A stretch of 39,886 nt of DNA from contig CAYRWQ010000005.1 of NCBI GenBank assembly GCA_964428075.1, forward strand, positions 1 to 39,886. The letters are read 5' to 3'. Under the pieces are notes generated by a model, which did not search any database, was not told the DNA's origin, and saw only the letters and a program-made list of their open reading frames with translations. The stretch comes from JAGOSP01 sp964428075 (lineage in GTDB: Bacteria > Patescibacteriota > Minisyncoccia > Moranbacterales > UBA1568). Below, one piece after another: positions 1 through 7,834 of this stretch. The position numbers and the translations under genes were made by a program. Every line of letters begins with the position of its first letter. Position 1 is the first letter of the stretch.

Positions 1-25
1 GGAGAGTAGGTCAGTGCCGAGAACA
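1..25 (+). rRNA. 5S rRNA, 3' end only (partial)
   Basis: The first bases match the conserved 3' end of bacterial 5S rRNA: a GAGAGTAGG block followed by TGCC and the closing-helix strand. In E. coli the same region reads GAGAGTAGG, then CTGCC, then the end. The 5' half lies outside the window, so the closing helix cannot be checked. An intrinsic terminator follows 25 bases later, as expected at the end of an rRNA operon. The exact 3' boundary is uncertain by a few bases. Confidence 0.6.
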
Positions 26-49
26 GCGTCTTTCAAAATCATTCCAAGT

Positions 50-74
50 CCCGGCATTCTCTGCTGGGGTTTTT
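50..74 (+). terminator. Intrinsic terminator after 5S rRNA
   Basis: A 7-bp stem (CCCGGCA with TGCTGGG, one G-U pair) encloses the loop TTCTC and is followed by G and five Ts. It lies just after the 5S end and just before the promoter of the next gene. Confidence 0.75.
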
Positions 75-83
75 CGTTTGTGG

Positions 84-89
84 TATACT
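84..89 (+). promoter_or_regulatory. Extended -10 promoter for the 135-956 gene
   Basis: TATACT is preceded by TGG, giving an extended -10 element. No good -35 is visible upstream. It would start RNA near 96, about 39 bases before the ATG. An AGGAG at 103-107 is too far from the ATG to be its ribosome binding site. Confidence 0.5.
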
Positions 90-134
90 GCATGTGTGCG
101 AAGAGGAGAAAATCTGGTATTTTTTTGAGACATT

Positions 135-956
135 ATGGCTATTTCTCGCGTGTTCAAGCGTAGCATAATCGTGGTTGTGTACCTGGCACTCTTCAGCCTG
201 ATCTGCGTTGGTATATACTACGCGTTTATTCGGGTCGCTCCGACGTGCAGTGACGGAAAGCAAAATCAGGATGAGACGGGTATTGATTGTGGTGGGTTGT
301 GCGTGGCGCAGTGTGTACCGCCGCTTTATCCTCAGGATATAATGACTCGAGAGGCAGCCTTCGTTCCAGCTGAGAGAGGGACGTATGACGTATTGGCAAA
401 AATTTATAATCCGAATGATATCGCGGGAGCTTCAGAATTTTCATATGTGCTTTCGCTCCGAGATGCCACTGGAGCTGTATTGGCGCGGCAATCAGGGGTT
501 TCGTTTATTCTTCCTCAAGAGAGCAAGTACCTTCTTGCGTTTCATCTCCCGTCTCAGGTACGCCCGGATCATGCGACACTTGAGATCACCAACCCGGTCT
601 GGCAGCGTTTCCAAGGGTATACCGAACGGCCAAAGGTCTTTGTGGCTCAGCAAGCGTATAGCCGTATTCAATCCGGCCCTGGTTATGGTGCAGCAACGGG
701 GTTGGTGATTAATGAAAGCGCATATGATTTTCGTTCGATTTCAGTCAAAGTCGTGTTGCGTGATGGCGCAGGACAACCTCTCGCTTTCAATACAACAGAG
801 ATGCTGACTTTCCCCGCAAAGGAGCAACGCGATTTTCGTCTTGTGTGGCCTACTGCGTTTCCTGGTGAGGTGCGGAGTTTTGAAATGCTGGTCGATGCAG
901 ATGTGTACCATGCAGAGAATTTTTTGAGACAGTATTCACCGACTACACCATTCTAA
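135..956 (+). CDS. Membrane-anchored extracellular protein with DETGIDCGG cysteine motif
   Basis: The protein has 273 aa. Residues about 10-31 form one membrane segment after a short basic N-terminus, so the rest is probably outside the cell. Directly after it comes a cysteine cluster (C38, C52, C56, C60) built around NQDETGIDCGGLC. I recall similar motifs in secreted CPR proteins, but I cannot assign a function. The remaining 200 residues look like beta-rich repeats, possibly two immunoglobulin-like domains (about 70-155 and 165-265), with NPN and NES turns. It is the first gene of a tight run: the next ORF starts 4 bases after its stop. It could be a surface scaffold or adhesin. The coding call is firm and the role is unknown. 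Confidence 0.85.
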   Translation: MAISRVFKRSIIVVVYLALFSLICVGIYYAFIRVAPTCSDGKQNQDETGIDCGGLCVAQCVPPLYPQDIMTREAAFVPAERGTYDVLAKIYNPNDIAGASEFSYVLSLRDATGAVLARQSGVSFILPQESKYLLAFHLPSQVRPDHATLEITNPVWQRFQGYTERPKVFVAQQAYSRIQSGPGYGAATGLVINESAYDFRSISVKVVLRDGAGQPLAFNTTEMLTFPAKEQRDFRLVWPTAFPGEVRSFEMLVDADVYHAENFLRQYSPTTPF

Positions 957-960
957 TCAT

Positions 961-1257
961 ATGAGTCGAAAGAAATTTCTGTATTTGAGTGCTGCGGCTT
1001 TTCTGCTTCTCGGTTCCATCGGGTCGGCATTGGTGTTGATATTTTTTGGTACCGGGGTGAGCGCCCTGTTCTTGGTTGTGTTTATGTGTGTGATGTTTGG
1101 TATTCCAGCGATCTTTTGTCTTATTCCAGCACTCTTGGCGCACTCCGCTGAACCATTCAGTGGTCGGCCAGTTTCTTCATCCTCAAGATTCCTTGGTGTA
1201 TTTGGGATCGTGAGTATCCTCGTGTTTCTCGTTTATTTCACCCGTTTACTTTCCTAG
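961..1257 (+). CDS. Small membrane protein, unknown
   Basis: The protein has 98 aa and is almost entirely hydrophobic. There are about three membrane segments (roughly residues 7-28, 31-58 and 77-95), with a short polar stretch around 62-75. No motif or family is recognised. It starts 4 bases after the upstream gene, and its TAG stop directly abuts the ATG of rodA, so the three genes are almost certainly translated from one mRNA. Its position suggests an envelope role, but that is inference only. Confidence 0.75.
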   Translation: MSRKKFLYLSAAAFLLLGSIGSALVLIFFGTGVSALFLVVFMCVMFGIPAIFCLIPALLAHSAEPFSGRPVSSSSRFLGVFGIVSILVFLVYFTRLLS

Positions 1258-2379
1258 ATGTCTCGACCTTTCTTGCAATTTGATTGGGTGCTTTTCTTCG
1301 CGGTATTTTTGTTGGTGGGAGTCAGTTTGCTGCTCCTTTCGAGTCTTTCTCCTGTTGGTGGAACGAGTTATTTCTTTAAGCAGGCGATATTTTCAGTGTT
1401 CGGTATCTGTGTGATGTTTTTTGTAGCCTTTTTGGATTATCGGCATATTGAGCGGGCGAGTACATTGCTCTATTTTACGACACTGGGTATTTTGACGATT
1501 CTGCTCCTTTTTGGGTCCACGGTGCACGGGACGGCTGGATGGCTTTCTCTAGGTATTTTTCAGGTGCAGCCGGTTGAATTTGCGAAAGTAGTGCTTATTT
1601 TGTTTCTTTCGGGCTTCATTAGAAAAAAAACGACCGAACTCGGAGAGTGGACTCGAATCATCGCTTCTTTGTTTTTGTCGGTTGTGATGATTGTACTTGT
1701 TTTGAAACAGCCGGATCTTGGTTCAAGCCTGGTACTGGTGGCTATTTGGATCGGCATGATTGTGGTGGCTGGGTTGCGTTTTTCGCATGTGCTCACCCTC
1801 TCTATTCTCGGGAGTTTTTTGGTGATCGCAACATGGTTTCTTTTGGCGCCGTACCAGAAGGATCGTATTAATACCTTCCTGTACCCCGAACGTGATCCGA
1901 AAGGGAGCGGTTATAATGTTATGCAATCTATGGTGGCGGTTGGTGCTGGGGGAATTTTTGGTAAGGGTCTTGGACATGGGTCGCAGTCCCAACTTGCCTT
2001 TCTGCCTGAGCGACATACGGACTTTATTTATGCTGTTGTGGCAGAGGAGCTTGGATTGGTTGGTGCGTGGCTGGTACTGGTATTATATGGGGTGATACTG
2101 TACCGGATTCGCCGTATTGCCGAGTTTGCTAGCGATAATGCTGGGTATCTTCTATCGGTTGGCGCTTTCATTCTATTTGTGACGCACATAGCCATCAATG
2201 TGGGCATGAATATCGGAGTTTTGCCTGTTACTGGATTGCCAGCACCATTTCTCTCATACGGGGGGAGTTCGCTTCTTGCTTTTTGCGTCATAATTGGATT
2301 GTTGCAAAGCGTATATCGTCATCGGCGCGATCTAGTTGATGGAGGTATTTCGTTGGAACGGAATCTTCTCGATCGGTAG
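1258..2379 (+). CDS. rodA: Peptidoglycan polymerase RodA (SEDS family)
   Basis: The protein has 373 aa and about ten membrane segments, the normal size for a SEDS glycosyltransferase that polymerises lipid II during wall elongation. Family landmarks are visible: QPVEFAK near 104-110, KQPDLGSS near 150-157, the extracellular FLPERHTDF with the presumed catalytic Asp at 255, and the C-terminal GLPAPFLSYGGSS block. I call it RodA rather than FtsW because the second SEDS protein (20396) sits with trmD, murG and murC. mreB, its usual partner, is in the same window at 28281. No penicillin-binding protein partner is seen nearby. The ATG follows the previous stop with no gap, which suggests translational coupling. 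Confidence 0.9.
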   Translation: MSRPFLQFDWVLFFAVFLLVGVSLLLLSSLSPVGGTSYFFKQAIFSVFGICVMFFVAFLDYRHIERASTLLYFTTLGILTILLLFGSTVHGTAGWLSLGIFQVQPVEFAKVVLILFLSGFIRKKTTELGEWTRIIASLFLSVVMIVLVLKQPDLGSSLVLVAIWIGMIVVAGLRFSHVLTLSILGSFLVIATWFLLAPYQKDRINTFLYPERDPKGSGYNVMQSMVAVGAGGIFGKGLGHGSQSQLAFLPERHTDFIYAVVAEELGLVGAWLVLVLYGVILYRIRRIAEFASDNAGYLLSVGAFILFVTHIAINVGMNIGVLPVTGLPAPFLSYGGSSLLAFCVIIGLLQSVYRHRRDLVDGGISLERNLLDR

Positions 2380-2479
2380 GGAAATACGTGTCAGGTTTAT
2401 GTTGGTATGAGAGCTCTGTTTTTTGTTCGTGCGGACTGGTGAATGCAGTGAAACAGGACTCGTCACAGACTATTTCCGG

Positions 2480-2508
2480 TTGACGACATGTCCTTTTTTT
2501 GGTATCCT
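2480..2508 (+). promoter_or_regulatory. Promoter for secG
   Basis: TTGACG at 2480-2485, a 17-base spacer, then TATCCT at 2503-2508 preceded by TGG (extended -10). Transcription would start about 20 bases before the secG ATG. This separates secG from the rodA operon. Confidence 0.7.
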
Positions 2509-2534
2509 CCATAGAGCTTTAAGAAGGCTTTTTT

Positions 2535-2765
2535 ATGAGATATTTGCTCATTATTCAGGCGGTTATAGCCATTTTTTTGGTTGTATCCATATTGCTCCAG
2601 AATCGAGGTTCGGGGCTCGGATCCGCATTTGGGTCTGATTTCGGAGGATACTATACGAAACGGGGTATTGAGAAATTTTTGTTTTATGCCACGATAGTAC
2701 TTGGGGCAGCGTTTCTTTGCGTGGCTGCTTTGAATGTTTACTATGCATCCGGAACCAGTCTCTGA
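2535..2765 (+). CDS. secG: Protein translocase subunit SecG
   Basis: The protein has 76 aa with two membrane segments (about 4-22 and 48-70) joined by the glycine-rich cytoplasmic loop typical of SecG (LLQNRGSGLGSAFGSDFGG). SecG assists SecYE in moving preproteins across the membrane. The AAGAAGG upstream is an acceptable ribosome binding site. The gene ends with two in-frame TGA codons in tandem. The same frame then stays open into the next gene. Confidence 0.88.
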   Translation: MRYLLIIQAVIAIFLVVSILLQNRGSGLGSAFGSDFGGYYTKRGIEKFLFYATIVLGAAFLCVAALNVYYASGTSL

Positions 2766-2858
2766 TGAGCCGGAGAGGGGGTATTCTTAATCGGTAAGAC
2801 TACGAGTATTTCATTTTTTACGCACATCCACAAGTTATTCCGTCAGGGCGTTGTCAGA

Positions 2859-4514
2859 TTGTTTCGAGCGTTGGGTTTTTGGGAAAAGACGCTTATTGTG
2901 AGCGTGTTGTTGCTTTCTGGCGTAGCGACGTTGTATTGGTTAGGCGCACTTTTTATTTTGAACACTCATGAAATGCCGGAGAGTGGTGGACAGTACACGG
3001 AGGGTGTTTCTGGTCAGCCTCGGTATATCAACCCGATTCTTTCTCAGACGAGTGATGCGGATGCGGATTTGGTTCAGTTAGTTTTTTTGGGTCTGTACGG
3101 ATATGACACGCAAGGGAAACTCAAGCCAGAAATGGCAGAGTCTTCAGAAGTCTCTTCGGATGGTAAGGTGTATACGATCAAATTGAAACAAGGAATTTTT
3201 TTTCATGATGATACTGAAGTGACGGCGGAGGATGTCGCCTTTACAGTTCAGGCGATACAGAACCCTGCCAATAAGAGTCCTCTTAGGAAGAATTGGCAAA
3301 CGGTAGATATACGTGTGGATGATCGGTACACTGTCGTTTTTAGTTTGCGGAAACCTTATTTTGGTTTTCTGGAAAATTTGACGGTTGGAATTCTTCCGAA
3401 GCATATCTGGTCTGAAATTAGCGCTGATCATTTCTTGTTAGTTGACTATAACTTAGCTCCGGTCGGTTCCGGCCCATATCGGTATATTGGTGTCACGCGT
3501 GATTCTGTCGGCAATATTCTTGAATATAAGCTGAACGCTTTTGAGAGATTTATGGACGGGGAACCGTATATCACTCGGTTGATTTTTCATTTTTACCCTG
3601 ACGAAGATTCTTTGGTTGATGCGTATCTCCGAAAAGAGGTATCAGGTATGCAGGGTATTTCTGCTGATAAACTCTCGCGCCTGAACACACGGAAGAGCAC
3701 AACTATTCGGGAGATACAGATACCACGTGTATTTGCTGTGTTTTTTAATCAGACGGAGAGTGTGCCTCTGGCGTTTGATGAAGTTCGCATAGCACTCAAT
3801 CAAGGGACGGATCGACAGGCGATACTACAGACATTGTTTGGAAACAGAGGGACGGCAGTGTCCGGACCATTTTTACCATTCATGGATGAGTATGCGAGTG
3901 ATCTTGCTTGGCCGGTTTTCGATCAGGATGGTGCTAATCGTCTTTTGGATGAGAAGGGCTGGACGAGGAATGCAGAGGGAGTGCGCGAAAAGGGAGATGT
4001 CAAATTACATATCAATATGATTGTACCTGACTGGCCAGAATTAGTGGCTGCGTCAGATATTCTCAAGTTACAGTGGCAGGCTCTTGGAGTTTCGTTGGAA
4101 ACAGTGGTGATGAGTCCGGGGGAACTTCAACGTACTGCTGTGCAAACTCGCGCATACGAATCATTGTTGTATGGAGCACAGCCGATGCTTGATCAAGACC
4201 CGTATTCTTTTTGGCATTCGAGTCAAAAACGTGAATCAGGATTAAATCTTTCATTGTTCGATAATACCGCGGCGGATGATGCGCTTGCTTTGGCTCGAGA
4301 AACTTTGGATACAGCACAACGACACGAACTGTATCGTTCGTTTCAGACCATTTATTTGTCTGAAATGCCCGCCTTGTTTCTCTTTAGTCCGGCATATCTG
4401 TATGTGACAGATGGCAGCGTACAGGGCATGGGGATCGAGCTGATGAATGCTTCGTATGATCGTTTTGGCGATGTGCGCCAGTGGTATGTCAAAACACAGC
4501 GTGTGTGGAAATAG
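2859..4514 (+). CDS. Membrane-anchored peptide-binding protein (SBP family 5)
   Basis: The protein is 551 aa if started at the TTG shown. It belongs to the OppA/DppA-type extracellular solute-binding family: an early NPILSQTSDADADLV region, the family signature around EVTAEDVAFTVQAI, and a two-lobed length of about 500 residues. Instead of a lipoprotein signal it has a membrane segment at about 13-33, so it is tethered by a helix. No permease or ATPase gene is nearby. The start is uncertain. The frame is open back to the tandem TGA stops of secG, with no ATG or GTG. The first usual start is this TTG, although a GGAGAGGGG at 2772-2780 hints that translation might begin further upstream at a rare codon. 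Cotranscription with secG is likely. Confidence 0.85.
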   Translation: MFRALGFWEKTLIVSVLLLSGVATLYWLGALFILNTHEMPESGGQYTEGVSGQPRYINPILSQTSDADADLVQLVFLGLYGYDTQGKLKPEMAESSEVSSDGKVYTIKLKQGIFFHDDTEVTAEDVAFTVQAIQNPANKSPLRKNWQTVDIRVDDRYTVVFSLRKPYFGFLENLTVGILPKHIWSEISADHFLLVDYNLAPVGSGPYRYIGVTRDSVGNILEYKLNAFERFMDGEPYITRLIFHFYPDEDSLVDAYLRKEVSGMQGISADKLSRLNTRKSTTIREIQIPRVFAVFFNQTESVPLAFDEVRIALNQGTDRQAILQTLFGNRGTAVSGPFLPFMDEYASDLAWPVFDQDGANRLLDEKGWTRNAEGVREKGDVKLHINMIVPDWPELVAASDILKLQWQALGVSLETVVMSPGELQRTAVQTRAYESLLYGAQPMLDQDPYSFWHSSQKRESGLNLSLFDNTAADDALALARETLDTAQRHELYRSFQTIYLSEMPALFLFSPAYLYVTDGSVQGMGIELMNASYDRFGDVRQWYVKTQRVWK

Positions 4515-4570
4515 AAGCTCTCTAACACGTTACTCTTTTCAGATCACTATACCGAAACACGCCATTGCGC

Positions 4571-4576
4571 TACAAT
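4571..4576 (+). promoter_or_regulatory. -10 element for the isomerase gene
   Basis: TACAAT sits inside a GCTACAATAG context that recurs before trpS. No clear -35 is present. RNA would start near 4583, which rules out the upstream in-frame GTG at 4578 as the start codon and supports the ATG at 4611. Confidence 0.5.
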
Positions 4577-4610
4577 AGTGAGCAGGGTAATCATTAATGG
4601 TGTGATTTGT

Positions 4611-5633
4611 ATGACTCACCCACTTGATACGTACGATTTTCGACAGATGATACTTGACAGTCCTGGTCAATTCGTGCTAGGATTTAAAATCGCTGAAGGT
4701 ATCCATGTCCCGGGAACTTTCAAGTCAATCATGATTTCGGGTATGGGAGGATCTGCCTTACCAGGCAATCTCTTCCGTGTCTATTTGAGCGACTTAAGCC
4801 ATCAAAAGAAATTAACCGGGAAACGGGTGGCTATTTTTCAAAATCGCTTTTATGGATTGCCTTACGAAAGTTTCGACGAGTGTCTCAATTTTATTTGCTC
4901 GTACTCGGGGAATACCGAGGAGACGATAGCGGCTTTTGAGGAAGCGATTGCCAAACATCTGGCTTGTGTCGGGTTTTCGAGTGGTGGCAAACTTGAAGCA
5001 TTGTGTCATGAGCATGGCATTCCGCATGTGAAGATGCCGATGCCTGTGGTAGGCTTTCAGCCACGAGTCGGCACGGGCTATTTCTTTGGCGCGATGTATC
5101 AGGTATTGGTCAATCAGAATCTTGTCCCGGATACGAGAGGCGATATCGCACGTGATACCGAAAGGCTGAGAGAGAAACTTCAGTCTTATGAGGAGAAAGG
5201 ACGTGCTCTTGCCCAAAAACTTGTTGGAAGTACGCCGGTGATTTATAGCTCTGTGCGTTACAAGAGCGTTGCCATGATCTGGAAGATCAAGATGAATGAG
5301 AATGCGAAAACCCCGGCTTTTTGGAACTTTTTTCCGGAATTGAATCACAACGAAATGGTTGGTTTCACTCTCCCGCAAGCTAAGTTCACTGTCATTATGC
5401 TTCGGGATCCAGATGATTTCCCTCAGGATATAAAGCGTTTTGGTGTGACAGCAGACTTGTTACGTGAGAAGGGAGTATCCGTGGAAATGATCGATATGGA
5501 AGGAACCAGCGCGTTTGAGAAGATGTTCGGCTCTATTTTGATCGCTGATTTTGCATCGTATTACCTTGCTTTAGAGTATGGCCAAAATCCTACTCCGGTC
5601 GATATGGTAGAGCAATTAAAAAAAATGTTATAA
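4611..5633 (+). CDS. Bifunctional phosphoglucose/phosphomannose isomerase (SIS family)
   Basis: The protein is 340 aa from the ATG chosen here. It belongs to the PGI/PMI branch of sugar isomerases, which interconvert glucose-6-P, fructose-6-P and mannose-6-P. Visible marks are the N-terminal SIS motif GMGGSALPGN, the second SIS element SYSGNTEET with its phosphate-binding serines and threonines, and the block ENAKTPAFWNFFPELNHNE, which carries the Glu and His expected for ring opening and proton transfer. In this family PMI activity replaces a zinc-dependent ManA. Together with the mutase (10755-12089) and ManC (25503-26612) it gives a path to GDP-mannose. It also links glycolysis to glycan synthesis. 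Confidence 0.88.
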   Translation: MTHPLDTYDFRQMILDSPGQFVLGFKIAEGIHVPGTFKSIMISGMGGSALPGNLFRVYLSDLSHQKKLTGKRVAIFQNRFYGLPYESFDECLNFICSYSGNTEETIAAFEEAIAKHLACVGFSSGGKLEALCHEHGIPHVKMPMPVVGFQPRVGTGYFFGAMYQVLVNQNLVPDTRGDIARDTERLREKLQSYEEKGRALAQKLVGSTPVIYSSVRYKSVAMIWKIKMNENAKTPAFWNFFPELNHNEMVGFTLPQAKFTVIMLRDPDDFPQDIKRFGVTADLLREKGVSVEMIDMEGTSAFEKMFGSILIADFASYYLALEYGQNPTPVDMVEQLKKML

Positions 5634-5704
5634 GGAACGAAATGGCGCGGGATGTTCGGTCTTTGGTCCAAGAATTTTGAGTCGTCAAGTTCGTGTTTTG
5701 ATCA

Positions 5705-5725
5705 AAATCAGGAGTTTCCTGATTT
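5705..5725 (+). other. 9-bp hairpin flush with the tRNA-Leu 5' end
   Basis: AAATCAGGA (5705-5713) pairs perfectly with TCCTGATTT (5717-5725) around a GTT loop. The last base of the stem is the base before the tRNA's first nucleotide. There is no T-run, so it is not a standard terminator. A 12-base palindrome (TTTTGATCAAAA, 5696-5707) overlaps its left arm. It may act in 5' processing or may mark the end of the upstream transcript. Confidence 0.6.
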
Positions 5726-5809
5726 GCCGAGGTGGTGGAATTGGTAGACACACAGCGTTCAGAGCGCTGCGAGGGCAACCTTGTGGGAGTTCGACTCTCC
5801 CCCCCGGCA
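5726..5809 (+). tRNA. tRNA-Leu (anticodon CAG)
   Basis: This is an 84-base class II tRNA. The acceptor 5' strand GCCGAGG faces CCCCGGC, with an A-C mismatch at the fifth pair. The D-arm has the TGGTAGAC typical of leucine tRNAs. The anticodon stem CAGCG/CGCTG encloses TTCAGAG, giving CAG at 5760-5762. A long variable arm lies at 5770-5784, and the T-arm is GGGAG-TTCGACT-CTCCC. The discriminator is A, as leucine requires. The genome continues CAA, so CCA is not encoded and must be added. No intron is present. It lies between the isomerase and RNase J genes. Confidence 0.93.
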
Positions 5810-5864
5810 CAAGAAAAGAGAAGGATATTCTTATGAATTTTCCACAATCCTTTTTTATGTAAGT

Positions 5865-5870
5865 TATAAT
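5865..5870 (+). promoter_or_regulatory. Possible -10 element for RNase J
   Basis: A perfect TATAAT without a recognisable -35 at the right distance. A second candidate (TATATC, 5902-5907) is closer to the ATG. Either could drive the RNase J gene. Confidence 0.3.
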
Positions 5871-5941
5871 CTTTTTACTTCGTGTGACTGATTTTTTTGG
5901 GTATATCCTGAAGAAAAGGCATCACGCATAAATTAAGAGTT

Positions 5942-7780
5942 ATGGTACTAAGTACCCCAATCAATCGCGGACAAAAATTTGTTTCGCGTGGCGCGTCGTT
6001 TCATGGCGGCGCTTCGAAGCAGTCAGAAGGTTTTCAGCGTGCTGATCGACCTGCGTCAAAGGAAGTATCCCGTCCCATTGGGTCTTTTGAAGGTATTGTC
6101 GCGCGTGAGCAGTCAAGCCGTGAGTCGGGTCGGGAACGGCAACAGCCGCGCGGCGCAACTAGCAGTCAGTCAAAATCTATGCCAACGCCTCGTCCATCCC
6201 GTGCTTATCATGCCGTACCAATGAGGCCGAGAGTGGATCGGGATGGAGTGAAGGTATCTCCTCACGCTGTGTCACGTCCGAATAACAATGGTAATGCGAA
6301 TGTGAAACCGCAGTCTCCGGGACAGAAAATGAGTAAACAACGGGTTGGCGCGAAGTCAGCAGGACGTCGTTCAGGGGGACGTGGATTTCGCAATCCCGAA
6401 CCGCAGTTCATGAAGAAACGTGAAGGGGGTAACGTTTCAGCGATTGGCGCTGACCGATTGCGCATTATCCCACTTGGTGGTCAGGAAGAAGTTGGACGCA
6501 ATATGACCGTGTTTGAGTATGGCGATGACATCGTCATTATCGATATGGGTGTTCAGTTTCCGGAAGAAGACATGCCTGGTATCGATTATATTGTGCCGAA
6601 TGTTGATTATTTGAAGGGAAAAGAACACAAAATCCGAGGTGTACTGTTTACCCATGGACATCTTGATCATATTGGGGCCGCCCCGATACTACTGAAGCAG
6701 TTGAAGTATCCGACGATTATTTCACGAGACTTTACACTCGCTTTGATTAAGAGAAAAATCGAAGATCAGTATAAAGGCGATACGAAATATCTGAAGACTA
6801 TCCGCGTGAATTCTTTGGATGACCGTTTACGATTGGGCGCGTTTGAGGCTCGTTTCTTTGAGGTTGAGCATTCCATTATGGATTCGATGGGTATCGCNNN
6901 NNNNNNNNNNNNNNNNNNNNNNNNNNNNNNNNNNNNNNNNNNNNNNNNNNNNNNNNNNNNNNNNNNNNNNNNNNNNNNNNNNNNNNNNNNNNNNNNNCAG
7001 GGCGAATCGAATGCGGCTCTGACTCGTATCGTGACAGACAACCACCGTTTCATCAAACTTCAGAAAAATGACACGATTCTGTTTTCTTCCTCGGTGATTC
7101 CAGGCAATGAGCGGACAGTGCAGCGATTGAAAGACAATCTGTATCGGAAGTGTGACCATGTCATTCATAGCGATATCATGGAAATCCATATCAGTGGACA
7201 TGGTACCATCTGGGAAATCGAGCAGATCCTCCGGGCGGCCAAAGCGGATTATGTGATGCCGGTGTATGCCAATCACTACTTCCTGAAGGAGGCGGCTAAG
7301 ATCGCGTATAAGGTCGGATATCCAGAAAAAAATGTGTTCGTACTCGATAATGGGCATATTCTCGAAGTTCCTCGGGATCGAGCAGTTCATCCGTCTATTC
7401 TCAAGGAGAAAGCGGATACAAATTATGTGTTCGTGGACGGACTTGGTATCGGGGATATTGGGCACGTCGTATTGCGTGATCGTCAAATGCTTTCAGAGGA
7501 CGGCATGGTCGTGATCATTGTGGTGATTGAGAACAAAAGCAAGAAAGTACTCGGGAATATTCAGATCATCTCGCGCGGCTTCATCCACGTGAAGGAGAAT
7601 TTCGACTTGGTGAATGAAACCAAACGAAAAGTGCAAGACATCATCAAGAAGAATACTGCTGTCGGGATGCAGCTTGATTGGGAGAATGTACGCAATCAGA
7701 TTCAGGATCAGATTGGTCAGTTTCTTTTCACGAAGACTGAACGTCGACCCATGGTGTTGCCAGTCGTGACGGAAGTGTAA
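5942..7780 (+). CDS. rnj: Ribonuclease J, interrupted by an assembly gap
   Basis: This is a metallo-beta-lactamase/beta-CASP ribonuclease that processes and degrades RNA. Residues 1-170 are a low-complexity tail rich in Arg, Ser, Gly, Gln and Pro. The core starts at DRLRIIPLGGQEEVGRN (171-187), and the zinc motif THGHLDH gives H238, H240, D242 and H243. After the gap come QGESNAALTRI and SGHGTIWEI, which are family blocks, although the usual PVHGE-type segment reads PVYANHY here. The C-terminal domain ends at a TAA. The 100 Ns at 6898-6997 stand in for a stretch that normally spans roughly 150 residues, so the printed length is too short and about 350 bases are probably missing. The apparent open frame through the Ns is accidental or assembler-made. 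A terminator follows at 7813. Confidence 0.88.
   Translation: MVLSTPINRGQKFVSRGASFHGGASKQSEGFQRADRPASKEVSRPIGSFEGIVAREQSSRESGRERQQPRGATSSQSKSMPTPRPSRAYHAVPMRPRVDRDGVKVSPHAVSRPNNNGNANVKPQSPGQKMSKQRVGAKSAGRRSGGRGFRNPEPQFMKKREGGNVSAIGADRLRIIPLGGQEEVGRNMTVFEYGDDIVIIDMGVQFPEEDMPGIDYIVPNVDYLKGKEHKIRGVLFTHGHLDHIGAAPILLKQLKYPTIISRDFTLALIKRKIEDQYKGDTKYLKTIRVNSLDDRLRLGAFEARFFEVEHSIMDSMGIXXXXXXXXXXXXXXXXXXXXXXXXXXXXXXXXXXQGESNAALTRIVTDNHRFIKLQKNDTILFSSSVIPGNERTVQRLKDNLYRKCDHVIHSDIMEIHISGHGTIWEIEQILRAAKADYVMPVYANHYFLKEAAKIAYKVGYPEKNVFVLDNGHILEVPRDRAVHPSILKEKADTNYVFVDGLGIGDIGHVVLRDRQMLSEDGMVVIIVVIENKSKKVLGNIQIISRGFIHVKENFDLVNETKRKVQDIIKKNTAVGMQLDWENVRNQIQDQIGQFLFTKTERRPMVLPVVTEV
6898..6997. other. Assembly gap (100 Ns) inside RNase J
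   Basis: Exactly 100 unknown bases, a common placeholder length for a scaffold join. The flanking protein blocks (HSIMDSMGI before, QGESNAAL after) are normally separated by about 150 residues in RNase J, so the true gap should be near 450 bases. Confidence 0.95.
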
Positions 7781-7812
7781 TATTTCGTAGGCGCGCGATA
7801 CGGCAGCAAAAG

Positions 7813-7834
7813 ACTCTCATTTTGAGAGTTTTTT
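7813..7834 (+). terminator. Intrinsic terminator of RNase J
   Basis: A perfect 7-bp stem (ACTCTCA/TGAGAGT) with a TTT loop, followed by five more Ts. Its T-run overlaps the -35 box of the trpS promoter. Confidence 0.85.

Noticed and set aside
1..57. Minus-strand open frame of 19 codons from an ATG at 57
   Set aside because: Its sequence is explained by the 5S rRNA end and its terminator hairpin.
2423..2638. 71-codon frame overlapping the secG promoter and gene
   Set aside because: It is a shadow of secG, with no binding site and rich in Phe, Arg and Gly from the other frame.
4578..4610. GTG at 4578 as start of the isomerase
   Set aside because: The -10 element TACAAT at 4571-4576 would place the RNA start after this codon. 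The ATG at 4611 gives the family's usual N-terminus.
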